From positions 1-11,649 of the forward strand of contig NZ_CAJTYX010000059.1 of NCBI RefSeq assembly GCF_910583865.1: a stretch of 11,649 bases of DNA. The letters run 5' to 3'. Shown here one piece after another: positions 6,051 to 11,649 of the stretch. Source of the DNA: an uncultured Muribaculum sp. GTDB taxonomy: Bacteria; Bacteroidota; Bacteroidia; Bacteroidales; Muribaculaceae. The notes under the pieces are model-generated. The model had not been told where the DNA came from and did no database searches. It worked only from the letters and a program-made list of their open reading frames with translations. The translations under genes were made by a program, and so were the position numbers. The stretch's first letter is position 1. Each line of letters begins with the position of its first letter.

Positions 6051-7694
6051 TTACTTGGGGTTGACTACTTTCAGGTGCTCTCCGGCATCCTTGGCCACGG
6101 CGCGGTAGTAGTCGTCGCTGTAACCGCCGAACACGGGCGAGACGCAATGGCCTTCCTCGGTGCGCGCGAAGCGTCCGGGGGTGGTCTCCTTCTTGATGTT
6201 GCCGTCGAGATATTTCACGAACAGGTAGTCGCCAAGCTCCTTGAAGCGCTTTGTCGAGCGCTCGGCCCAATTGCATGAGAATTCCGTGAGGAGGCTCTCC
6301 TGATCGGCAGGCGCGAGATGCATGGCGCGTGCCTCTATGTCTGCCACGCCGGCGGCGATGTTGTCCTCCAGGTCGTTCTGCACACGGCGTATGTCGGGAA
6401 TCATCTGCGAATAGCGGTTATATGCCTGGTTGGCCACGTAGTTATGCACCCAGAACGCGGCATCCCAGCTCAGCGTGAGCATGTCGCCGTTGCCCAGGGC
6501 GTAGCATCGGGGCACACGCTGCAGCGAGCAGTACATCGGCACGTAGACGCACGTGTTGGTGTCGTCCACTCCGAACCACAGCACTCCCTTCATGGCCTTG
6601 GGCATGTCATCGCGCAATTGTGCAACGAAGCTGAACCCGGTCTGCTGCGTGGCTATTGCGCGCTCGTTGGTGTACTCCACGCTGTCGACGGTGAATGTCA
6701 TCGGCCTCCAGCGGTAGGGCACCTTGAACGGGCCTGCGCCTGCATCCTTGGTCATGTCGAAAGGAGTATCCTCGAAGTGGTCGCGCATGGCCCACTGCAT
6801 GTCGCGCACGGTAAGCGGCTTGGCCGGCTTGACCCACAGCGGCATCGGCTCGCCTTTCGCCTCGTTTATCCACGGAAGCCAGCGGTCGATGTCCTCCGAC
6901 GAATGCTTCTTGAAGAACGACCATACGCGTGCGTCGCATCCTCGGAGCGCGCCGAAGTCGGTGATAGCGTAGGCCTTGGAGAAGTCGAAGTCCTTGTCCT
7001 TGCCGGAGAAATACCCCTGTGAGCGCGCGAAATCGATTACGTCGGGAGAGTAGAGCGTCTCCGGGTCATTGAGCGGGAAAGTGTGGATGCGTGCATGATT
7101 GGCATGGCCGGATATCATACCGTCGGGTATGCGGCGCGCCACCCACACTGCGCCCTTGCTCTTGCCACCTTTGCCGATCATCTCCATGATCCAGGCTTCC
7201 TTTCCGTCGGCTATGGAGAAGGATTCGCCCTCGCTTGCATAGCCGTACTCGGCCACGAGGTCGGTCATAGTCTTTATGGCCTCGCGGGCCGTCTTGGAGC
7301 GTTCAAGGGCGATGTATATGAGGCTTCCGTAGTCGATCACGCCGGTGGTGTCGACAAGTTCCTCGCGGCCGCCCCAGGTGCTTTCGCTTATGGCAAGGCC
7401 GTGCTCGTTCATGTTGCCCACGGTGGCATAGGTGTGGGCCGGCTGGGGTATGCTTCCGAGCTTGCGGCCGGTGTCCCAGTCGCGCACCTCGCGCATGGCG
7501 CCGGGGGCATGGTCGGCGGCGGGAGTGGAGTAAAGCTCACCGTAAAGCGTATGGGAGTCGGCGGCATAAGTGATCATGGCGCTTCCGTCGGCGGTAGCGC
7601 CCGGCGCGGCTATGAGGCTCGTGCATGCCGAGGCGTCGAAGCCGGTTGTCGCGGCCAATGCCGCAACGGAGAAAATTATGGTCTTTAGATTCAT
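6051..7694 (-). CDS. Exported C69-family dipeptidase
   Basis: This is a 547-aa peptidase C69 (U34, PepD-like) Ntn-hydrolase that cleaves dipeptides, probably in the periplasm. The start MNLKTIIFSV is chosen over an upstream ATG because it opens a signal peptide (residues 1-23, ending ...DASA). The next residue is the catalytic nucleophile Cys24 in ACTSLIAAPGATADGSAM, so signal removal would expose the N-terminal Cys these enzymes need. Family features follow: the ADSHTLYGELY stretch, NEHGLAISESTWGG, a central WxxxR-rich region and GVDDTNTCVYVPMYCS. The length is typical of Bacteroidales members. It has its own promoter (7748-7779) and is followed 37 nt later by queF, so it leads the queF-AlbA_2 operon. 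Confidence 0.95.
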   Translation of the reverse strand: MNLKTIIFSVAALAATTGFDASACTSLIAAPGATADGSAMITYAADSHTLYGELYSTPAADHAPGAMREVRDWDTGRKLGSIPQPAHTYATVGNMNEHGLAISESTWGGREELVDTTGVIDYGSLIYIALERSKTAREAIKTMTDLVAEYGYASEGESFSIADGKEAWIMEMIGKGGKSKGAVWVARRIPDGMISGHANHARIHTFPLNDPETLYSPDVIDFARSQGYFSGKDKDFDFSKAYAITDFGALRGCDARVWSFFKKHSSEDIDRWLPWINEAKGEPMPLWVKPAKPLTVRDMQWAMRDHFEDTPFDMTKDAGAGPFKVPYRWRPMTFTVDSVEYTNERAIATQQTGFSFVAQLRDDMPKAMKGVLWFGVDDTNTCVYVPMYCSLQRVPRCYALGNGDMLTLSWDAAFWVHNYVANQAYNRYSQMIPDIRRVQNDLEDNIAAGVADIEARAMHLAPADQESLLTEFSCNWAERSTKRFKELGDYLFVKYLDGNIKKETTPGRFARTEEGHCVSPVFGGYSDDYYRAVAKDAGEHLKVVNPK

Positions 7695-7723
7695 ATTCTG
7701 TTGGATGTCGATTATATGATAAT

Positions 7724-7746
7724 AGTCGCCGACTGTTTCAGCGACT
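7724..7746 (-). other. 5' leader hairpin of the C69 operon
   Basis: On the minus strand AGTCGC pairs with GCGACT (6 bp) around an 11-nt loop. It begins at about the predicted transcription start and lies 29 nt before the ATG. It may protect the 5' end of the mRNA. It does not resemble a preQ1 riboswitch. Confidence 0.4.
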
Positions 7747-7747
7747 A

Positions 7748-7779
7748 CAAATTTAAGGAAAAAGAGGGATTCGGGCAAC
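7748..7779 (-). promoter_or_regulatory. Bacteroidetes-type promoter of the C69-queF-AlbA_2 operon
   Basis: On the minus strand, GTTG (7779-7776), a 20-bp spacer and TAAATTTG (7755-7748) match TTTG-N19-21-TAnnTTTG with one mismatch in the -33 box. It lies just after the stop of the glycosyltransferase gene. The predicted leader is about 47 nt. It separates the dipeptidase operon from the radical SAM-glycosyltransferase unit. Confidence 0.7.
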
Positions 7780-7791
7780 TCTGTCAACCGG

Positions 7792-8883
7792 TCATGAGTT
7801 GCCGTATACGGCGGCGACTTGTCGGGCTATGGTGTCCCAGTCGTATTTGGAGAGGTCGTAGTCGATGCGTGTGTGGGAGGAGCCGAGTTTGTCGGAGAGG
7901 CGGGAGGAGAGGGTGTCTATGTCGCCCACGGGGAAATAGTCGGCGGCGGGGAGGCCGACTTCGGCGTTGGCGGGGATGTCGCTGACCACGACAGGCAGAC
8001 GGTAGGACATGGCCTCCAGCAGGGCTATGGGAAGGCCTTCGTGGGAGGAGGGGAGACAGAAGCATGCTGCCTGCGACAGCAGTGCGTGCAGCTTGTGGCC
8101 ACGGACGAAGCCGGTCAGCACGGCGTCATGTTCGCGCGCCATGCGCTTGAGCGAGCGCGAGTAATCGTCGTCGAAATCAGCATCGCCGGCGAGCACAAGC
8201 CGATAGCCCTTCGCGGCAAGACCGGCCCTGTCGAAGGCTTCGATGAGATGATGCAGGTTCTTCTCCGGCACGAATCGGCTCATGCCTAGCACGTAGCGCT
8301 GCGGCTCAATCCCCAAGGAGGAGAAATACGCGTCGTCGGCGCATACCTCCGGCGCGGGCACTCCGTTGTAGATGAGGTGGACGCGTCGCGTGCGCCCATA
8401 GCGCCTGCCGATGTTGCCGCGTATGGTGTCGCTGATTACGATCACGTCGTCGGAAAAACGGCTTCCCCAGCTTTCGCCAAGCTTTATGATGGTGCGGGCC
8501 ATGTGTCCCCATTTGGCGCGCTCGTAGTCAGGGCCGTGGTTGGTCATCACCACGCGCATGCCCAGAATCTTTGCGAGGGGGACTGCCAACGAAGGGCCTA
8601 CGGCATGGATGTGCACCACGTCGGCACTGTCGCGCCGGGCGGCGATGACTGCCCGGACGGTGTGGATTATGGCTTCGAAGGCTTTTTTGCGCGGGGTGGC
8701 GACGTCGAGGAGCTTCACGCCGTTCCACTCGGTGCGCTTATCGTCGGCGACATATGAGTCGCGGCGCACTACGGTGATGTCGTAACCCATGGCGGCAAGG
8801 CGCGGATAGAGGTTCTCACAATGCGTCTCCACACCTCCCATCACTCCGGGGATGCCTCGCGTGCCGGTCACGAATATCTTCAT
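7792..8883 (-). CDS. GT4-type glycosyltransferase
   Basis: This is a 363-aa GT-B fold retaining glycosyltransferase that moves a sugar from a nucleotide-sugar to an acceptor glycan at the cytosolic face of the membrane. The start MKIFVTGTRGIPGVMGGVET is the classic N-terminal strand and Gly-rich loop of rhamnosyltransferase-like (DUF1972-type) members; the longer upstream reading lacks family similarity and runs into the radical SAM gene. C-terminal donor-site motifs are GMSRFVPEKN (199-209) and the EX7E motif E282-GLPIALL-E290, followed by PVVVSD. The length is normal. It starts 22 nt after the radical SAM gene and is very likely cotranscribed with it. The donor and acceptor cannot be told from sequence; cell-surface polysaccharide or LPS is the usual role. 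Confidence 0.93.
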   Translation of the reverse strand: MKIFVTGTRGIPGVMGGVETHCENLYPRLAAMGYDITVVRRDSYVADDKRTEWNGVKLLDVATPRKKAFEAIIHTVRAVIAARRDSADVVHIHAVGPSLAVPLAKILGMRVVMTNHGPDYERAKWGHMARTIIKLGESWGSRFSDDVIVISDTIRGNIGRRYGRTRRVHLIYNGVPAPEVCADDAYFSSLGIEPQRYVLGMSRFVPEKNLHHLIEAFDRAGLAAKGYRLVLAGDADFDDDYSRSLKRMAREHDAVLTGFVRGHKLHALLSQAACFCLPSSHEGLPIALLEAMSYRLPVVVSDIPANAEVGLPAADYFPVGDIDTLSSRLSDKLGSSHTRIDYDLSKYDWDTIARQVAAVYGNS

Positions 8884-8905
8884 GGCGTTATAAGGATTAT
8901 GAGTT

Positions 8906-9979
8906 TCAGAATTTTTCACGCAGGTCGCCCTGTCGCGGATCCTGCCCGACGTCGTTCCACGTCTTGTCGAGACACGGCTTAAGGCCGCGCAATGAACGTA
9001 TCTTGTTGGAGAGCGCCCAGCGCATGGGATATTTGACATACTTGTGCATCACCGGGGAGGCAGTACCGACCATCCAGCAGTTTTTCGGGCAGCGTGCCAC
9101 GCACGCGCGTACCTCGGCAGCCTGAGGCGAGCGCCAGAGCTCCATGAAGTCGGGTGTGTCGTGGATGTTGCCCATCGACTTTTTCCAATACTTCGACTCA
9201 AGGCCGTTGCATGGATACACCTCTCCCCAGGGGTCGATGAAGAAGTTGGCCGATCCCGCCTCGCAGGGGAGCATGCGCCGTCCACCCTCGATATAGTTGA
9301 TGAGGCCCATGTTGAACCACGCGCGGAACCAAGACTTTGGATGGTTCTCCTGAAGTTGCCATTCTATCAGCTGCTCGAAGTTGCGGCACACCTCCTCCTT
9401 GTTGGTGATCACGTTGTCATCCTTGTGGAAATAATATGAGTTGTGGAAGGCGGCGGTGGCGAATTCCATGCCGAGCGAACGGCTGAGCTGGTAGAGCGAC
9501 AGCATGTCGGACGAATTGTTGTTGCTCACGGTGCAGCCGAATCCTATGTCCTTAAGTCCCATCTGTTTCAATGTCAGAAGTGTGCGCAGCCCTTTGTCGA
9601 ATCCTCCGGCATGCCCGCGCAACTCATCGTTCTTGCCGCTGAGCCCCTCGATCGAGATGCGTATGCCGATGTCGGGGAAGCGCCGGGCGAGCGCCACGAC
9701 GCGATCCTCAAACCATCCGCTCGTTGAGATCACGATGCGCTTGGTATGGCGGTAGCATTCCTCGACGATTTCCGGCAGGTCCTCCCTGATGAAAGGTTCC
9801 CCTCCGGTGAGGTTGATAAATTTCAGGTCCGGTAGGCAGCGAAGGTCCCCGGCCTTTATCTCCTCGCGTTTGTCGGTGGGGTTCTGCCATATATTGCACA
9901 TCTTGCAACGCATTGGGCAACGGTATGTTAGTATGATGCTTGCATCGGTAGGCACCGGCACGGTATCTATGGTTGACAT
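8906..9979 (-). CDS. Radical SAM protein with C-terminal auxiliary cysteines (SPASM/twitch-like)
   Basis: This is a 357-aa iron-sulfur enzyme. The radical SAM cluster motif is C21-PMR-C25-KM-C28, followed by the SAM-binding GGEP at 59-62. C-terminal cysteines suggest an auxiliary cluster: C239 with G252-x4-C257 (CEAGSANFFIDPWGEVYPC), then C293-x3-C297-x3-C301. That resembles the SPASM/twitch groups that modify peptides, proteins or small molecules. No small peptide gene that could serve as a RiPP precursor is visible next to it. It is the first gene of a two-gene unit with the glycosyltransferase and is divergent from fecR, with no clear consensus promoter or Shine-Dalgarno. The substrate is unknown; the neighbour suggests surface glycan metabolism. 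Confidence 0.93.
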   Translation of the reverse strand: MSTIDTVPVPTDASIILTYRCPMRCKMCNIWQNPTDKREEIKAGDLRCLPDLKFINLTGGEPFIREDLPEIVEECYRHTKRIVISTSGWFEDRVVALARRFPDIGIRISIEGLSGKNDELRGHAGGFDKGLRTLLTLKQMGLKDIGFGCTVSNNNSSDMLSLYQLSRSLGMEFATAAFHNSYYFHKDDNVITNKEEVCRNFEQLIEWQLQENHPKSWFRAWFNMGLINYIEGGRRMLPCEAGSANFFIDPWGEVYPCNGLESKYWKKSMGNIHDTPDFMELWRSPQAAEVRACVARCPKNCWMVGTASPVMHKYVKYPMRWALSNKIRSLRGLKPCLDKTWNDVGQDPRQGDLREKF

Positions 9980-10155
9980 AATTCAGATTATTAATAGCCT
10001 TGAGGCGTAACCTCTGAGAGTATTATATAAACCCGATTTCATTGTGGTTTATTGTACCGCGTCCGCATTATTGAATTTTTTGCAAAAAATGTATTGACGC
10101 ATGTTAGCACATACAAACGGTTGTGCGTCTTGGATAGACAAAACCGATAAAACTA
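9980..10155. promoter_or_regulatory. Divergent regulatory region between the radical SAM gene and fecR
   Basis: This 176-bp AT-rich gap must hold promoters for both directions. It contains a perfect 14-bp palindrome TTTTTTGCAAAAAA (10076-10089) and a 6-bp inverted repeat GACGCA (10096-10101) / TGCGTC (10124-10129). I could not find a good TTTG-N19-TAnnTTTG promoter for either gene, so fecR may use an alternative (ECF) sigma factor. No ORF lies inside. Confidence 0.45.
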
Positions 10156-11157
10156 ATGCCTCACACCATTACCGATTACGATAAAATCGTAGGATACCTG
10201 GCCGCAATGCCGGATATGGATGCCGATGAGAGGGCACGCATAGAATCGTGGATTCTCGATCATGGCGACGAACGCGGCCTTTCCGAGAGTCTCGCACGTC
10301 TATGGGCATCTCGCGACGTATCATCGTCATACGTGAACATCGACGGCCTGATGCGTCTGCTCAACTCCATAGAGTCGGGCGGAGGCGCTCCGGTGTCTCC
10401 TGCAAAAGTCCGTCGCCGTGAAATGGTGTGGCGCGTCATCGCGGCGGCTTCGGTGTTGATTGCGGTGCTGCTCGGAGGGTTGCATTTGTCGCGATACGGT
10501 GGCATGGAGCGCGAGACCATGCTCGTCACGGCCCACGGGAGCACGGGGGAGTTCACTCTTCCAGACGGTAGCCGTGTGTGGCTCAACGGCAACACCACGC
10601 TCGCCTACAATCCCGACTTCACCTCAGGCGACCGGCGCATGGTGAAAGTGGAGGGAGAGGCGTATTTCGAGGTGACGCGTGACACCGCGCACCCTTTCAT
10701 CGTCGACATGTCGGAGATGGAGGTCGAGGTGAAAGGCACGTCGTTCGAGGTGAGGAACTACGCCACGTGCAACATCCATGACGTGGTGCTCCGCAGCGGG
10801 TGCGTGAATGTGCGCGGGCCGTGGGGCGACGGCGAGGTTACCCTGAAGCCCGACGAGATGCTCTCGCTGACCCTTGGCACAAATGAAATGAGTATGCGGA
10901 AAGTCGATGCGTCAAACTATTGCCGATGGTTTGAGCAACATTCCACATTCGACAACGCCCCGCTCGGCGACATACTCGTCAACATCAGCCGCCGCTACGG
11001 AATGGACCTCGCGGTTGATCCGGATGTCGACACGGCTTTCCGCCTGTCGGTCACTCTTGGCGGGGAAACCCTCGAAAGCCTCATGAACGCATTGGCCTAC
11101 CTCTCACCGATAGCCTACGAGACTACAGGCAACACCCTGCACATAAGCGCCGACTGA
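10156..11157 (+). CDS. FecR family anti-sigma factor
   Basis: This is a 333-aa inner-membrane regulator. The N-terminal cytosolic part (1-85) would bind an ECF sigma factor. A membrane helix is at about 92-109 (WRVIAAASVLIAVLLGG). The periplasmic FecR domain (about 122-217) has LPDGSRVWLNGNTTLAYNPDF, VKVEGEAYFEVTRD, HPFIV and EVEVKGTSFEVRNY. The C-terminal DUF4974/STN-like domain (about 262-331) begins FDNAPLGDILVNISRRYG and ends NTLHI. In Bacteroidetes such proteins take a signal from a TonB-dependent receptor and release the sigma factor that drives that receptor's genes. The receptor gene follows 99 nt downstream, as expected. The usual upstream sigma factor gene is absent; a radical SAM gene lies divergently instead. 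The length is typical. Confidence 0.96.
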   Translation: MPHTITDYDKIVGYLAAMPDMDADERARIESWILDHGDERGLSESLARLWASRDVSSSYVNIDGLMRLLNSIESGGGAPVSPAKVRRREMVWRVIAAASVLIAVLLGGLHLSRYGGMERETMLVTAHGSTGEFTLPDGSRVWLNGNTTLAYNPDFTSGDRRMVKVEGEAYFEVTRDTAHPFIVDMSEMEVEVKGTSFEVRNYATCNIHDVVLRSGCVNVRGPWGDGEVTLKPDEMLSLTLGTNEMSMRKVDASNYCRWFEQHSTFDNAPLGDILVNISRRYGMDLAVDPDVDTAFRLSVTLGGETLESLMNALAYLSPIAYETTGNTLHISAD

Positions 11158-11189
11158 ACGGCGAGCCACAACATGTTAAAGCATGCTTA

Positions 11190-11210
11190 GAGAGGGCGTG
11201 AAAACCCTCT
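11190..11210 (+). other. Hairpin between fecR and the receptor gene
   Basis: AGAGGG (11191-11196) pairs with CCCTCT (11205-11210) around an 8-nt loop. No T tract follows, so it may attenuate or protect the transcript rather than end it. A TAATTTTC box (near 11237) is one base off the -7 consensus but has no -33 partner. Confidence 0.35.
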
Positions 11211-11256
11211 TGAGATCAAATAATATATCAATCCATTAATTTTCACTAAATCTATC

Positions 11257-11649
11257 ATGCCATCACGCTTCACAAAGAGAAGTAATTTACGGCGAATGTT
11301 CCTGATGATGCTATGCGCCCTGGCTACTTTCAGCCTTCCTGCGCAGACGCAGACTGTGAGCATCAACGTAAAAGACGTTACTATCAAGGAACTCCTGAAA
11401 CAGATCGAGGCACAGAGCAAGTACACCTTTGCCTATGCCGACTCGCAGATACCGGTCGACAGACGGGTGTCCGTAACCGCCGTAGACAAACCCATAGAAG
11501 AGATCCTCTGCGAGGCAATTCCGGGAATCACGGTAAAGACAGAGGGAAGAAAAATCCTTATCACTCCCGTGAAAAAAGAGAAATCGCCTAAAGGCAATTA
11601 TTACTGTCCGCTAAACTTTAGAGGGCGATTGAAAAATAGGACCGATTCC
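11257..11649 (+). CDS. SusC-type TonB-dependent receptor, N-terminal part (possibly interrupted)
   Basis: The frame is open to the window edge (131 codons seen). A basic start followed by MFLMMLCALATFSLPAQ (14-30) is a signal peptide for export. Residues about 33-104 form an STN domain (VSINVKDVTIKELLKQIEA..., ending RKILITPVKK), the signalling plug that contacts FecR. In SusC-like receptors the next segment is a carboxypeptidase-like beta domain starting with something like TGTVTD. Here, after KSPKG (codon 113, about 11596), the sequence becomes NYYCPLNFRGRLKNRTDS, with no family likeness and an abrupt AT-rich shift. The gene may be broken by an insertion. Given its place after fecR, it would take up a glycan or siderophore and signal through FecR. 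Confidence 0.85.
   Translation, partial: MPSRFTKRSNLRRMFLMMLCALATFSLPAQTQTVSINVKDVTIKELLKQIEAQSKYTFAYADSQIPVDRRVSVTAVDKPIEEILCEAIPGITVKTEGRKILITPVKKEKSPKGNYYCPLNFRGRLKNRTDS
11596..11649. mobile_element. Possible insertion-element end inside the receptor gene
   Basis: From about 11596 the sequence no longer fits the receptor family and reads like non-coding or element-end DNA (TACTGTCCGCTAAACTTT followed by AT-rich sequence). Only about 54 nt are visible, so no transposase, inverted repeat or target duplication can be confirmed. It could instead be a divergent receptor or a recombined locus. Confidence 0.35.

Noticed and set aside
6318..7022. Plus-strand ORF of 234 codons antisense to the C69 peptidase
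   Set aside because: It is a shadow of a well-recognised gene, with biased composition and no domain.
7695..7747. preQ1 riboswitch upstream of the queF operon
   Set aside because: The leader has only a simple 6-bp hairpin with no A-rich pseudoknot tail; the 37 nt before queF also show nothing.
7695..7787. 31-residue N-terminal extension of the C69 peptidase
   Set aside because: It would put a signal peptide inside the protein and covers the predicted promoter and leader hairpin.
8884..9039. 52-residue N-terminal extension of the glycosyltransferase
   Set aside because: It overlaps the radical SAM gene and the family's N-terminal strand begins at the inner Met (MKIFVTGTRG).
9980..10155. RiPP precursor gene next to the radical SAM gene
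   Set aside because: No small ORF with Cys/Gly-rich or leader-core structure is present in the gap.
1..11649. CRISPR array
   Set aside because: No regularly spaced repeats are present on either strand.

Overview
The window looks like Bacteroidales chromosome, probably Muribaculaceae or a relative. Three things point there. Two promoters fit the Bacteroidetes consensus (TTTG, 19-20 bp, TAnnTTTG). A FecR/DUF4974 anti-sigma gene is followed by the STN start of a SusC-type TonB-dependent receptor. A DUF5053-type protein is also present. The core genes are fairly GC-rich. The family assignment is inference.

Region 1 (1-2190) is a lower-GC, accessory-looking strip starting at the 3' end of a tRNA-Pro(TGG). 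It holds a strong hairpin and an 11-bp inverted repeat. Three small minus-strand genes follow: a 163-aa membrane-anchored protein, a DUF5053-like protein, and a 57-aa ORF that is not in a standard ORF list. An 11-bp motif (GTCTTAAGTAG) occurs three times at the borders of these genes. One copy sits on the predicted transcription start of a near-consensus promoter, whose spacer also holds a perfect palindrome. A plus-strand 78-aa protein with a phage-like motif has a G-rich leader.

Region 2 (2142-7780) is a minus-strand operon with its own promoter: exported C69 dipeptidase, then queF (queuosine pathway), then a 1113-aa protein with predicted beta-rich modules and a C-terminal Schlafen/AlbA_2 domain. 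A 14-bp perfect hairpin lies after it. The large protein is the most interesting gene. It is an AlbA_2 protein of unusual layout next to a tRNA-modification gene, and an Asn stands where Schlafen nucleases have their third acidic residue.

Region 3 (7792-9979) is a minus-strand two-gene unit: a radical SAM protein with extra C-terminal cysteines, then a GT4-type glycosyltransferase. It is divergent from region 4.

Region 4 (10156-11649) is plus strand: fecR without a neighbouring sigma factor gene, then a TonB-dependent receptor. The receptor departs from the expected family sequence right after its STN domain, which suggests an insertion junction or rearrangement at about 11596.
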